A stretch of 64,000 nt of DNA from Acidiferrum sp963771295 (GCA_963771295.1 CAVYTB010000011.1:372001-436000), one strand, 5' to 3'. Counted from the stretch's first letter, positions 1-8,765 are shown. Notes: generated from the letters alone by a model not told the origin. Translations and numbers: made by a program.

Positions 1-1
1 T

Positions 2-448
2 TTTCGCGATGCGAAACCGCAGTTGGAGCGCACCTGTTGGCGTGGACGAGACATTCTCCTGCCGCTGCTGGAATCGGGGATTGTCCCGGTGGTCACTGGC
101 TTCATTGGAGCCACGCAGGATGGTCGCATCACCACTTTGGGCCGCAACAGTTCCGATTACTCTGCCGCAATCATCGCGTGCGTTGTGGATGCGGAAGAAC
201 TGGTAATCTGGACCGATGTGGACGGCATCTATACCGCCGATCCAAGGGAATCGGCGGAAGCGCGACTGCTGCATGAGATGAGCTACGAACAAGCCCGCGC
301 GCTGGCCGAGGCTGGCGCGAACGTTCTGCATCCGGGCGTTCTACCGCTAGCTTCGCAGTCGACCATGACGGTTTGGGTTCGCAATACATTCAGGCCTCAC
401 CTCCGCGGCACGCGGATTGGGCCAGCACACTCAGGAGGTGTGGCATGA
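2..448 (+). CDS. lysC: Aspartokinase, C-terminal part (gene starts before the window)
   Basis: Phosphorylates L-aspartate, the first step of the aspartate-family pathway to lysine, threonine and methionine. The frame is open from base 2, so the N-terminus lies outside the window. What remains shows the amino acid kinase core: a GFIGATQDG segment, the TLGRNSSDYSA substrate/ATP loop, TDVDGIYTADPR and the LHPGVLPLA helix. The protein ends soon after this, so the usual long C-terminal ACT regulatory region is short or absent; the last ~40 residues do not look like two full ACT domains. The stop overlaps the asd start by 4 bases (ATGA), so the two are translationally coupled. The family call is firm; the paralogue (lysC versus thrA type) is not decidable from the fragment. 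Confidence 0.9.
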   Translation, partial: FRDAKPQLERTCWRGRDILLPLLESGIVPVVTGFIGATQDGRITTLGRNSSDYSAAIIACVVDAEELVIWTDVDGIYTADPRESAEARLLHEMSYEQARALAEAGANVLHPGVLPLASQSTMTVWVRNTFRPHLRGTRIGPAHSGGVA

Positions 449-1560
449 GCGGCATGGAGAGCGGCAAAAAGTGGCGCGCAGGGGTTTTAGGCGCGACCGG
501 GATGGTTGGCCAGCGCATCGTTAAACTGCTTGCGGATCACCCATGGTTTGAACTAACGGATGTGGCAGCGTCGGAGCGTTCTTCGGGCAAAAAATATTCC
601 GAAGCGGCGCGCTGGCACCTGGAAGGACCGGTTCCGGAAGTGGCGCGCAATCTTGTGGTGAAGGATCTGCAATCCACGTTCGATTGCGACTTCGTGTTTT
701 CCGCGCTGGACTCCTCGGTCGCGGGACCGGCTGAAGAAGCTTTTGCCAAGGCGGGATTTCCCGTTGTCAGCAACTCCAAGAATCACCGCATGGATCCCGA
801 TGTGCCGCTGCTGATTCCTGAAGTAAACGCTTCGCACATCCAATCGATTCCGTTGCAGCAGAAAAATCGCGGCTACGATTCCGGATTTATCGTCACCAAT
901 CCGAATTGTTCCACAGCCGGCCTGGTTGTTGTTCTCAAGCCGCTCGCGGATGCGTTTGGCATCGAGAGACTTTTTGTCGTCACGCTGCAGGCCATTTCTG
1001 GCGCTGGTTATCCGGGTGTTCCGGCGATGGACATCGTTGGCAACGTGGTTCCCTTCATCAGCGGTGAAGAAGAAAAAATGGAAGAAGAGCCGCAGAAGTT
1101 GCTGGGCAAATGGGATGGCTCGCGTTTTATCGGAGCGGGCTTAGGCATCAGCGCGCACTGCAATCGGGTGCCGGTGGTTGATGGCCACCTGGAATGTGTT
1201 TCGTTACGCTTGAAGAAGGCGGCGACGCTCGACGAGGTTCGTGAGGCTCTGCGGAACTTCCAGGTTTCTCCGGAACTGGCTTCGTTGCCCACGGCCGTGA
1301 AGAATCCTGTGGTCGTGCTGGACGAGCCCGATCGGCCTCAGCCGCGTAAGGATTCCAACGCGGGACACGGCATGGCCGCCGTCGTTGGCCGGGTGCGTGA
1401 ATGCCCGCTGCTGGACGTGAAACTCACGTTGCTTTCGCACAACCTCGTGCGCGGGGCGGCTGGAGCAGCCCTGCTTAACGCCGAACTTCTCGCGGCCCAA
1501 GGCTTCCTGAAATCGCGCGCCTCCACAGGCACGCGCGCCGTCGAACCGGTGACGCGCTGA
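445..1560 (+). CDS. asd: Aspartate-semialdehyde dehydrogenase (archaeal/fungal-type)
   Basis: Reduces aspartyl phosphate to aspartate semialdehyde with NADPH, the next step after the overlapping aspartokinase gene. The 371-residue protein opens with the Rossmann motif GVLGATGMVGQR. The catalytic cysteine is in NPNCST (Cys155) and the catalytic histidine in GISAHCNR (His238). The length and the SAHCNRVPVVDGH segment match the archaeal/fungal-type branch rather than the shorter enterobacterial one. The start at 445 is favoured by an AGGAGG at 433-438 and the ATGA overlap. A start 72 bases upstream would extend far into the kinase gene and has no ribosome site. Confidence 0.95.
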   Translation: MSGMESGKKWRAGVLGATGMVGQRIVKLLADHPWFELTDVAASERSSGKKYSEAARWHLEGPVPEVARNLVVKDLQSTFDCDFVFSALDSSVAGPAEEAFAKAGFPVVSNSKNHRMDPDVPLLIPEVNASHIQSIPLQQKNRGYDSGFIVTNPNCSTAGLVVVLKPLADAFGIERLFVVTLQAISGAGYPGVPAMDIVGNVVPFISGEEEKMEEEPQKLLGKWDGSRFIGAGLGISAHCNRVPVVDGHLECVSLRLKKAATLDEVREALRNFQVSPELASLPTAVKNPVVVLDEPDRPQPRKDSNAGHGMAAVVGRVRECPLLDVKLTLLSHNLVRGAAGAALLNAELLAAQGFLKSRASTGTRAVEPVTR

Positions 1561-1563
1561 CGT

Positions 1564-1643
1564 GTAGTGGCCGATCTTTAGATCGGTTCTTTTTGGCTTG
1601 TCCCTAAGGGTGGAAAACCGCCAGTCTAAAGACTGGCCACTAC
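1564..1643. repeat. REP doublet (BIME-like) upstream of the RAYT gene
   Basis: Two short hairpins in inverted orientation: CCGATC-TTTA-GATCGG at 1571-1586 and CCAGTC-TAAA-GACTGG at 1621-1636. They are enclosed by GTAGTGGCC at the left end and its exact complement GGCCACTAC at the right end. This is the architecture of a paired REP element, and it sits directly upstream of a REP-associated transposase gene. It may also act as a terminator for the lysC-asd pair. Confidence 0.85.
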
Positions 1644-1704
1644 AACAGGCGTCCTATATTCGCGTTTATTTATTAATACCTTATATGATATATTATCTTG
1701 CAGT

Positions 1705-2226
1705 ATGCCGATCAATCGCAAGAGTACCCGTCTCGCGCCGGAATGCTATCGCGGCCAGCATGTTCATTTCGTGACTATTTGCTGCGATCGCCGCCAAACT
1801 CACCTCGGCCAAGCTGACACCGCGCAGTGCGTCCTCGCTATCCTGACTCAATGCGCCGCCAGCCGTTCTTTCCGGCTCCATGCGTACTGCCTTATGACCG
1901 ATCACGTCCACGTGCTTGCTCAAGGGGCTGAACCTACTTCTGATTTGCTGGAATTTATTCGTGTTTTCAAACTGCGCACGGCCTTTGAATTCAAGAAAAT
2001 CCATGGTGAGCGGCTCTGGGAAATGAGCTACTACGACCATGCCCTCCGCCGTTCGGATTCTCTCGAGGATGTCGCGTGCTACATTTGGTGGAATCCTGTC
2101 CGGAAGAATCTGTGCGCGTGTCCTCAAGAGTTTCCTTTTTCCGGATCACACACCATCGAAGGGATGAAGCGTTCTCAATTTCCTTACTCGTGGTCCGCGC
2201 CTTGGAACCCAAAAGCGCCAGTCTAA
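1705..2226 (+). CDS. REP-associated tyrosine transposase (RAYT, Y1/TnpA-REP family)
   Basis: Single-strand DNA nuclease of the Y1 (IS200-like) superfamily, thought to mobilise REP palindromes and usually present as a single domesticated gene rather than an IS. The 173-residue protein has the metal-binding HxH pair in MTDHVHVLA (His67, His69) and the nucleophile region SYYDHALRR (Tyr110 likely), followed by the family's CYIWWNPVRKNL helix. A REP doublet lies 60 bases upstream. A second hairpin overlaps the 3' end so that the stop codon lies inside the palindrome. The catalytic residues look intact, so it may be active. No terminal inverted repeats or second gene suggest a conventional IS. Confidence 0.92.
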   Translation: MPINRKSTRLAPECYRGQHVHFVTICCDRRQTHLGQADTAQCVLAILTQCAASRSFRLHAYCLMTDHVHVLAQGAEPTSDLLEFIRVFKLRTAFEFKKIHGERLWEMSYYDHALRRSDSLEDVACYIWWNPVRKNLCACPQEFPFSGSHTIEGMKRSQFPYSWSAPWNPKAPV

Positions 2227-2243
2227 AGACTGGCCAATACAAC
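2218..2243. repeat. Downstream REP hairpin overlapping the RAYT stop
   Basis: CCAGTC-TAAA-GACTGG at 2218-2233 followed by CCAATACAAC. This is the same hairpin as the right half of the upstream doublet (there followed by CCACTACAAC). The RAYT stop TAA (2224-2226) forms part of the loop. The two copies bracket the gene. Confidence 0.85.
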
Positions 2244-2253
2244 GAACCCGTCC

Positions 2254-3213
2254 TCACTGCGGGGTGAAATAATAGCGGACCAGGTGGAAGAAAATCGGGG
2301 CGGCGAAGCAGAGTGAGTCGACGTGGTCCAAAATGCCGCCTTGACCCTCGATCACTACTCCAAAATCCTTGATTCCGATGTCGCGCTTCAGTGCGCTGAT
2401 CACCAGGCTTCCTGCGGAGCCCAACAAGCAAATCATGAACGACATTCCCGCGGATTGCAGCGGCGTGAACGGAGTTGCCCACCACAGCGCTGCGCCGATC
2501 GCCGTTGTGCTTACGACGCCCGCGGCAAATCCTTCCCAGGTTTTGTTTGGACTCACGCGCCAGGCGATTTTGTGTCTGCCAATCAATTTGTCCCACAAGT
2601 ATTGCAAAATGTCGTTCATCTGGTCGACGAATCCGAGGTACAGCAGTAATCGCGCGTTGTGTCCTGTAAATCCCGGTATGTTCAGCAGCAACAGCGCTGG
2701 CGCGTGGCTCAGGCAGTAGACACAAACCATCAGCCCAAACTGGATCTTGACGGAGCGCTCCAAAAAATTCGAAGTGTCGCCGGCAATAGCAATGCTGGTG
2801 GGAACAAAAATGAACGCCAGCACTGGAATCATGATCGCGAACAGGCCATAGCGCTGCGCGCCCACCAGGTAATATTGCAGCGGCATGATGACGAAGAAAC
2901 TCCAGAACAAGGTGCGGTGATCGCCGCGACGCGTGGGCACCAGCGTCATGTACTCGCGCATGGCCAGAAATGAGATGACCGCGAACACCACCAACGCACC
3001 AAAGCGTCCCAGAAGAATGCTTAGGAAGAAGATGACGCACATCTTCCACCAGGCGCGGATGCGCGCATTCAGCGTATCGATCGTGGAGCGGCCGGCGTCG
3101 GGATGCTGGCGATTCTTCAATATGTTGCCGGTCACGTGGAAGATGATCAGCGCGAAAAGCACGGCGCCGAACATCCACATCAGTGTTGCGTCATGAAACG
3201 CTTGCGGCATCAC
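2254..3213 (-). CDS. cdsA: Phosphatidate cytidylyltransferase (CdsA family)
   Basis: Converts phosphatidate and CTP to CDP-diacylglycerol in the cytoplasmic membrane, the branch point for bacterial phospholipids. The ~319-residue protein has about eight hydrophobic segments and the C-terminal family signature: SPNKTWEGFAAG, then SALKRDIGIKDFG and GGILDHVDSL. The last block contains the Asp residues of the CTP-transfer site. It starts at GTG 3213 or ATG 3210; either overlaps the stop of the upstream acyltransferase gene, so the pair is an operon making and activating phosphatidate. It resembles the YnbB-like branch (with a partner acyltransferase) more than the housekeeping cdsA next to uppS. 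That sub-assignment is inference. Confidence 0.88.
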   Translation of the reverse strand: MMPQAFHDATLMWMFGAVLFALIIFHVTGNILKNRQHPDAGRSTIDTLNARIRAWWKMCVIFFLSILLGRFGALVVFAVISFLAMREYMTLVPTRRGDHRTLFWSFFVIMPLQYYLVGAQRYGLFAIMIPVLAFIFVPTSIAIAGDTSNFLERSVKIQFGLMVCVYCLSHAPALLLLNIPGFTGHNARLLLYLGFVDQMNDILQYLWDKLIGRHKIAWRVSPNKTWEGFAAGVVSTTAIGAALWWATPFTPLQSAGMSFMICLLGSAGSLVISALKRDIGIKDFGVVIEGQGGILDHVDSLCFAAPIFFHLVRYYFTPQ

Positions 3214-3869
3214 GCGGATCCAATCCGGCGAAGGCTGCCGACGGCTTCGCGCGCGCGTTCCAAAAAGTCTTCCTTGCCTTCATGCGCTTCCACCTGAATC
3301 GGTTTGCCAAATGTCAGCAAACTCAGCATGGGAACAGGCACGAACTCGCCTTTTGGCAATATGCGGTTCAGATTTTCCAGGTAGGCAGGGACCAGTTCGA
3401 CGTCCGGGCGACGCAATGCCAGATGAAAGAGTCCACCGCGAAACGTCTCCACTTTTTCCCCGGAGCCGCGCGTCCCCTCAGGAAACAGAATCAGCGAATG
3501 CTCGCCGCCCAGTGCGCCGGCCATTTCTTCAATCAGGGACCGTCCAGCAAAGCGGCCGTCATCGAGGTTTTTCGCCTTGGATATCAAGCCGCGATCCACC
3601 AGCACAGCCTTGAATACATTTGCTGCCAGATAGCGACGCAGCGGCGTTTCCTCCCAGTAATCTTTCGCGGCAATGGGACGAGTTCTGGCACGAATCTCTG
3701 AGGGCAGCGCGGACCACAGCACCACAAAATCCAGATGACTGGTGTGATTCGCAAAATAGATGCGCTGCCGAACGCTGGGTTCGCACCCGGCCCACTGCAC
3801 TTGCACGCCGCTGATGAAGCGAGCGACGGCGGCCAGCAGGCTGGCGATCGGGTGGATGCCTTCATTCAT
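3210..3869 (-). CDS. plsC: 1-acyl-sn-glycerol-3-phosphate acyltransferase (PlsC family)
   Basis: Transfers a second acyl chain to lysophosphatidate at the membrane, giving the substrate of the overlapping cytidylyltransferase. The HX4D catalytic motif is NHTSHLD and the phosphate-binding motif is LFPEGTRGSG; a VPAYLEN segment follows near the C-terminus. The frame stays open upstream to about 3977, but that part translates a dispersed intergenic repeat (3912-3940). The start is therefore placed at ATG 3869, giving 219 residues, normal for the family. No strong ribosome site is visible at either start. The gene overlaps cdsA by a few bases. Confidence 0.88.
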   Translation of the reverse strand: MNEGIHPIASLLAAVARFISGVQVQWAGCEPSVRQRIYFANHTSHLDFVVLWSALPSEIRARTRPIAAKDYWEETPLRRYLAANVFKAVLVDRGLISKAKNLDDGRFAGRSLIEEMAGALGGEHSLILFPEGTRGSGEKVETFRGGLFHLALRRPDVELVPAYLENLNRILPKGEFVPVPMLSLLTFGKPIQVEAHEGKEDFLERAREAVGSLRRIGSA

Positions 3870-3911
3870 AAATCGATCGCTGCGTCCTGGGAATTCTTTC
3901 TGGTACCCAAG

Positions 3912-3940
3912 AGAGATTCCTCGCTTCGCTCGGAATGACA
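3912..3940. repeat. Dispersed intergenic repeat (ATTCC..TCGCTTCGCTCGGAATGACA type)
   Basis: The segment AGATTCCTCGCTTCGCTCGG followed by AATGACA belongs to a short palindromic repeat type seen between genes in many bacterial genomes. The core GCGAAGCGAGGAAT/ATTCCTCGCTTCGC is self-complementary in part. It lies upstream of plsC and would be translated if an upstream start were used. Only one clear copy is in this window. Confidence 0.5.
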
Positions 3941-3986
3941 TACAAATCGCTACTGCAGATGCTAAAGCGTCACCCACCTACGGGCC

Positions 3987-4649
3987 TTAGGAAACGAGGG
4001 AGATTTTGATATCCGCACCGCCGGCATATTGTTGCAGCAGGTCGGCCATTCGCTGGCAGGATTGTTCAAGTCCCTCGGCGCCGCCAAACGAAATTAGAAT
4101 CGCGCCAACGTGCTGTGTTGCTGCCGTCACCATGGTGCGCTCGGAATCGCTGGTCGGGCTTCCATGCGGACCCAGTTCATCGCAAAAAATCGGCAAGTCC
4201 TCCAGATTCAGGTCGTATTTTCCGATGCCTTTGTAGGTTTCTGCCGGTCGCCCGGCGCGAAAGGTGATGTCGCCCTGGACGTGAGCGAGGTCGTAGAGTC
4301 CAATCGGCAGGCGGCTTTCAACCGATACCAGGTTAATGATGTCCACGACAGCGTTGATGTGCGGGAAATTCTTGCCGCTGAGGATGCGGCGGAGCAGCGC
4401 TTCCGCCGAGCCGCGATATCGGGCGGGATCCTTTCCGAGCGCCTTGTAGCCGGCGCGTGTGGCGCGAATTTTCGAGGAGTCCAGGACTGCGCGAGGTTCA
4501 GGCAGTCCCAGAATTTTGGCCTCACACGCCTTCATCTCGTCCTGTAAGGCGGCAGGCGTGTCTTGCGATGCGACGTGTGCGGTCACAAAGCCCAGCGTTG
4601 CGCTCAGGCATTTTTTCTTGAGTTCAGGATCAATCGCGACGGTTGTCAT
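3987..4649 (-). CDS. B3/4 domain protein (PheT-like editing-fold)
   Basis: A free-standing B3/4 domain like the editing module of the phenylalanyl-tRNA synthetase beta chain. Stand-alone versions are widespread and their substrate is mostly unknown, with tRNA editing or amino-acid binding proposed. Supporting segments are KIRATRAGYKALGKDPARYR, NFPHINAVVDIINLVS (the conserved 'N..VDi.N..s' core) and LPIGLYDL. The protein is about 220 residues, all of it domain. The start at 4649 (MTTVAIDPEL) is chosen by similarity of layout; an in-frame ATG at 4676 is possible and neither has a clear ribosome site. It is followed on the same strand by plsC and cdsA with a gap of ~120 bases. Confidence 0.8.
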   Translation of the reverse strand: MTTVAIDPELKKKCLSATLGFVTAHVASQDTPAALQDEMKACEAKILGLPEPRAVLDSSKIRATRAGYKALGKDPARYRGSAEALLRRILSGKNFPHINAVVDIINLVSVESRLPIGLYDLAHVQGDITFRAGRPAETYKGIGKYDLNLEDLPIFCDELGPHGSPTSDSERTMVTAATQHVGAILISFGGAEGLEQSCQRMADLLQQYAGGADIKISLVS

Positions 4650-4721
4650 GTCCCACAAGGATAACTGACGCGCCATCGGTTCGCACAGCGAAGTGTGCCG
4701 AGGCGCGCAAGTCGCCGTGTT

Positions 4722-6947
4722 CTAGCGACAGTTGTGGCAAACGTAAGCCGCGCTATGCGAAATGTGGCTCCACTCCACGCGGCAGGCGGCGCAAAGTTCC
4801 GTGGAACGGTAATCGCAACCGGCGCAGATCTCGCCAGACGGCATAGGCAAGTCCTTCGCCGCTTCGCTCAACGGAATTACCGCATTGCACTGGGCACAGT
4901 GGACGGCATTCACTCTTGGCGCCAATTCGCGCGCCACCACCACGCGATCGTCTAAAAGGTCCAGCACGCGTTTGGCGATGTGCTCTGCGGTCAGCCCGAA
5001 GCTCTGCACCAGTTCCCACGGCTTGCCGGAAACTCCGAATCGGTTCGCGACTCCCACCATTCCAAATTGCAGTGGCTGCTGGAAGTCTTTGCGGTGCTGC
5101 AGAACGGCGCCGGCAACGATATTTCCAAAACCGCCGACCTGATGCTCTTCGGCGGTCACTACGAGCCGCGTTTCATCCGCCGCCCGGATTACCGTTGCTA
5201 TGTCCATCGGCTTGACCGTATGCACATTCACGACGCGCGTTTCCAGGCCGTACTCCACTTTCAACAACCATGCGGCACGCATGGCTTCCGGCACCATTGG
5301 CCCGCACGCGATAATCGCCGCGTCTTCCGATTCATTTTTGTAGTTCGGTCCCAGGACGGTCTCGAATGCCTCCAGGAATTTTGCTTGCTCGCCGCGAAAA
5401 CGAATCACGTTGGCAACACCGCATTTGTACGGAGTGGCGGGCTTGGTGACCACTGGCGTCGCTTCGCGCGCAAAGCGCAAATACAGCGGGCCCTGCAACT
5501 CCAGCAGGCCGTGCATGGTGGCCTTTTGCGTTTCCAGCGAATCGCACGGCACCACCACGTGCATGTTCGGCAAAATACTGGTCAGCGCGATTTCTTCCAG
5601 CGCCTGGTGCGTGGCCCCATCGGGCCCAACGGAAATGCCGCCATGGGCCCCTGCGATTTTCACGTTCAAATTGGAGTAACAGATCGTGGTGCGAATCTGA
5701 TCCCACGCCCGGCCCGACGCGAACACGCCATAGGTGCCGGTTACAGGGATAAATCCTTCGCGCGCCAGCCCCGCGGCGACGCTCATCATATTCTGCTCGG
5801 CAATTCCGACACTGAACACGCGATTCAGCCGCTCCGGATGTTTCGCTTCGAAGTCGGTGATGCGAATCGATCCGGAAATGTCCGCATGCAACGTCACCAC
5901 CCGCGGATCGTTGCCGGCTTGTTCCAGCCCGCGCCCAAATCCCATTCGCGTCGGGTCCATTTCCACTTTCATGGCATCGCGCGAATTCCACCAGTAATCG
6001 TGCGCGTATTCAGGAACTCCCTGTTTGGCTTTCTCTGAAGCTTCCTTCGAATGCGCCGTCGCGCGTTTCAGCAGCGTTTCCACTCGCTCGCGCGTGAAAT
6101 CCGCCGTCAGCAGTTCGGGCAGCGCCTTTTCAAATTGTTCCTTGTTTGGCGGAGTGCCGTGCCAACCGGCCTCGTTTTCCATGAACGACACGCCCTTGCC
6201 TTTGATCGTCCGCGCCAGCAGCACTGTGGGTTTGCCCTGCGTCGCGCGCGCTTGCGCAAAGCCGGCGAGGATTTGCTCCATGTCATGGCCATCGATTTCG
6301 ACGACGTTCCATCCGAACGCGGAATATTTGTCCGCCAGCGGCTCCACGTTCATTACTTCTTTCACCCAACCGTCAATCTGCAGCCGGTTCACATCAACGA
6401 TGGCACACATATTGTCCAGCTTGAAATGCCCCGCGGCCATCGCGGCTTCCCACACGCTTCCTTCTTGATGCTCGCCGTCGCCCATGATCACGTAGACGCG
6501 ATACGCCGACCCGCGCAGCTTGCCTCCCAGCGCGTTCCCCACCGCTGCTCCGAGCCCTTGCCCCAGCGACCCGCTGGATATTTCCACGCCCGGGACTTTG
6601 AGCCAATTCGGATGCCCTTCGAATTTCGAGCCGAGTTGCCGCAACAGCGCCACGTCATCCAGCGGATAGTAGCCCGCTCTTCCAAGCGCCACGTACAACG
6701 CGGGAGCCTTGTGGCCTGCGGACCAAAAAACGCGGTCACGGTCGGGCCACGCCGGATTCGATGGATCGTGATTCAGTTCATTCAGATAAAGCGCTGCGGC
6801 GAGATCCATGATCGAAAGTGTGCCGCCAGGATGGCCGCTGCCTGCCGCGTAAATGCTCAGGACGTTCATGGCGCGCATGTCTGCCGCAGCCGCCTTCAGT
6901 TCGTTCACATTCATATGAGGACCACGCCGGTCCGAGGTCGGATTCAT
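4722..6947 (-). CDS. tkt: Transketolase, single-chain, with Cys-rich C-terminal tail
   Basis: Thiamine-diphosphate enzyme moving two-carbon ketol units between sugar phosphates in the pentose phosphate pathway. The 741-residue protein starts at ATG 6947, supported by TAGGAG seven bases upstream. It shows GSGHPGG, the ThDP motif GDGEHQEG (from residue 156), the Pyr-domain segment VFSVGIAEQNMMSVAAGLA and the C-terminal ketolase domain. The order of domains and the wording of the motifs resemble the split N/C transketolases of archaea and many bacteria joined into one chain. After the normal end, about 60 residues carry four CxxC pairs (Cys684/687, 708/711, 719/722, 737/740), a putative two-zinc ribbon that standard transketolases lack. 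Confidence 0.93.
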   Translation of the reverse strand: MNPTSDRRGPHMNVNELKAAAADMRAMNVLSIYAAGSGHPGGTLSIMDLAAALYLNELNHDPSNPAWPDRDRVFWSAGHKAPALYVALGRAGYYPLDDVALLRQLGSKFEGHPNWLKVPGVEISSGSLGQGLGAAVGNALGGKLRGSAYRVYVIMGDGEHQEGSVWEAAMAAGHFKLDNMCAIVDVNRLQIDGWVKEVMNVEPLADKYSAFGWNVVEIDGHDMEQILAGFAQARATQGKPTVLLARTIKGKGVSFMENEAGWHGTPPNKEQFEKALPELLTADFTRERVETLLKRATAHSKEASEKAKQGVPEYAHDYWWNSRDAMKVEMDPTRMGFGRGLEQAGNDPRVVTLHADISGSIRITDFEAKHPERLNRVFSVGIAEQNMMSVAAGLAREGFIPVTGTYGVFASGRAWDQIRTTICYSNLNVKIAGAHGGISVGPDGATHQALEEIALTSILPNMHVVVPCDSLETQKATMHGLLELQGPLYLRFAREATPVVTKPATPYKCGVANVIRFRGEQAKFLEAFETVLGPNYKNESEDAAIIACGPMVPEAMRAAWLLKVEYGLETRVVNVHTVKPMDIATVIRAADETRLVVTAEEHQVGGFGNIVAGAVLQHRKDFQQPLQFGMVGVANRFGVSGKPWELVQSFGLTAEHIAKRVLDLLDDRVVVARELAPRVNAVHCAQCNAVIPLSEAAKDLPMPSGEICAGCDYRSTELCAACRVEWSHISHSAAYVCHNCR

Positions 6948-7205
6948 AGGGAAACTCCTACGGCGGACACTGAGCCAGAAGACCCAGTGGTTGTGCAGAT
7001 TTCCTCGGTCTGGGGCGTGCAAAGGCGTCAGGCCACTGTGTGCGCAGTCCGCATAACTTATTGTGTATCAATAGCTTAGCTGCCCTGCGCGAACGCTTTC
7101 GCTACCGAGGCCTTCCCGAGACTTGGAATCAGCATGCGAGGGAATGAAGCAAGAGCAAGGCCACGGGCTGGCAGGGTGCTTGGTTGGTCGCGGACAGCCG
7201 ATTCG

Positions 7206-8564
7206 TTACTTGCCCACGGGCTTCATGCGTGCCGAAAAGTGGCGCAAGAACGGCGCCTGGTGCACCACCTCGTAGCCGCGAATTTCCGCGCGCCGCTTCC
7301 ACACTTCCAGAATGACTTCCACCACATATTCAATGTGGCTCTGCGTGTACACGCGCCGCGGAATCGCCAGGCGCACCAGGTCCATGGTGGCGTGTTCGCC
7401 GAACATCAGTGTCCCGATCTCCACGGATCGAATTCCGCCCTCCAGATACAACTCTCCGGCCAGCGCCACGCCGGGAAATTGTGAAACGGGAATGTGCGGA
7501 AGGAACGCGCGCGCGTCCAAATAGATTGCGTGACCGCCGGGCGGCTGCACGATGGGCACGCCTTCCTTCGCAATGTGATTTCCCAGGAACGCGGTTGACG
7601 CGATGCGGTAGCGCAGGTATTCCTCGTCCAGCGCTTCATTCAATCCCACCGCGATAGCTTCCAGATCGCGGCCTGCCAGTCCGCCATATGTGGGAAAACC
7701 CTCGGTCAGAATCAGCAGATCTTTTTCCTGCTGAGCCAGGATGTCGTCGTTGGTGCACAAGAAGCCGCCGATGTTGGCAAGGCCATCTTTTTTCGCGGAC
7801 ATGGTGCAGCCGTCCACGTACGAAAACATTTCCTTGGCGATTTCGCGCGGCGACTTGTCGGCATAGCCGGGTTCGCGCAGCTTGATGAAATAGGCATTTT
7901 CCGCGAACCGGCACGCATCGATGTACAGCGGAATGCCATGTTTTTTGCAGATTTGCTTCACTTCGCGGATGTTGGCCATCGACACGGGCTGGCCGCCGCC
8001 GGAATTGTTCGTCACCGTCAGCATCACCAGTGGAATTTTCTTCGCGCCTTCGCGCTCGATCAGCGCAGTCAGTTGCGCCGTGTCCATGTTGCCCTTGAAG
8101 TCGTGCAGGCGCGCGGGCTCTTTCGCTTCCGGGATGGGAATGTCCACGGCAGTGGCGCCAACAAATACGCAATTCGCGCGCGTCGTGTCGAAGTGCGTGT
8201 TGTTGGGCACGATGTCGCCCTTCTTGCACATCACGTTGAACAGGATGCGTTCCGCCGCGCGTCCCTGGTGCGTGGGAATTACGTGCCGCAGTCCAAAAAT
8301 GGCTTTCACGGAATCACGAAACCGCGTGAAGCTGGGCGAACCCGCGTACGATTCGTCGCCGCGCATCATCGCCGCCCATTGCTCTGTGGACATGGCCGAG
8401 GTGCCCGAATCGGTAAGCAGGTCAATCAAGATCGCTTCCGAAGCAATCAGGAAGAGGTTGTATCCGGCTTCTTCCAGTAGCTTCTGCCGCTCCGCGCGCG
8501 AAGTGCCGCGGATCGGTTCCACGCTCTTGATGCGAAATGGTTCGATGATGGTGCGAATCGACAT
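7206..8564 (-). CDS. tnaA: Tryptophanase (tyrosine phenol-lyase family, TnaA-like)
   Basis: PLP enzyme of the beta-eliminating lyase family, expected to split tryptophan into indole, pyruvate and ammonia. The 452-residue protein has the family opening EPFRIKSVEP, IDLLTDSGT, PTHQGR and the PLP lysine in MSAKKDG (Lys259). Choice between tryptophanase and tyrosine phenol-lyase rests on the segment before the C-terminus. Tyrosine phenol-lyase has Arg381 in SMERG, whereas here it is VEIG with Ile at that place, as in TnaA. It is followed on the same strand by transketolase after 258 bases, so co-transcription is uncertain. No TnaC-type leader is evident. Confidence 0.88.
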   Translation of the reverse strand: MSIRTIIEPFRIKSVEPIRGTSRAERQKLLEEAGYNLFLIASEAILIDLLTDSGTSAMSTEQWAAMMRGDESYAGSPSFTRFRDSVKAIFGLRHVIPTHQGRAAERILFNVMCKKGDIVPNNTHFDTTRANCVFVGATAVDIPIPEAKEPARLHDFKGNMDTAQLTALIEREGAKKIPLVMLTVTNNSGGGQPVSMANIREVKQICKKHGIPLYIDACRFAENAYFIKLREPGYADKSPREIAKEMFSYVDGCTMSAKKDGLANIGGFLCTNDDILAQQEKDLLILTEGFPTYGGLAGRDLEAIAVGLNEALDEEYLRYRIASTAFLGNHIAKEGVPIVQPPGGHAIYLDARAFLPHIPVSQFPGVALAGELYLEGGIRSVEIGTLMFGEHATMDLVRLAIPRRVYTQSHIEYVVEVILEVWKRRAEIRGYEVVHQAPFLRHFSARMKPVGK

Positions 8565-8692
8565 GGCCTGTTCACACTCCCGCTGCTGACACTACCATAT
8601 ATTCACTGCGCGGCTATTTCGCTAGCAGTACGAGATCGGCGCCGTACTTCGCTGGCGGAGTGAAAATCCGAAGTGCTCGAATCGGTGCGGTT

Positions 8693-8734
8693 CAGATTCT
8701 TCCGGCATCCACGCCGCAGGCCCCCAGAATGACA
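8693..8734. repeat. Possible dispersed repeat (CAGATTCTT...CAGAATGACA)
   Basis: Intergenic stretch between tnaA and the cytochrome cluster with the ends CAGATTCT and CAGAATGACA around a GC-rich centre. It resembles a decayed member of the same general class of intergenic repeats as 3912-3940. No second full copy is present in the window, so the call is weak. Confidence 0.25.
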
Positions 8735-8765
8735 TATCGGTATTTTGAAAGATTTGCTCGAAAAA

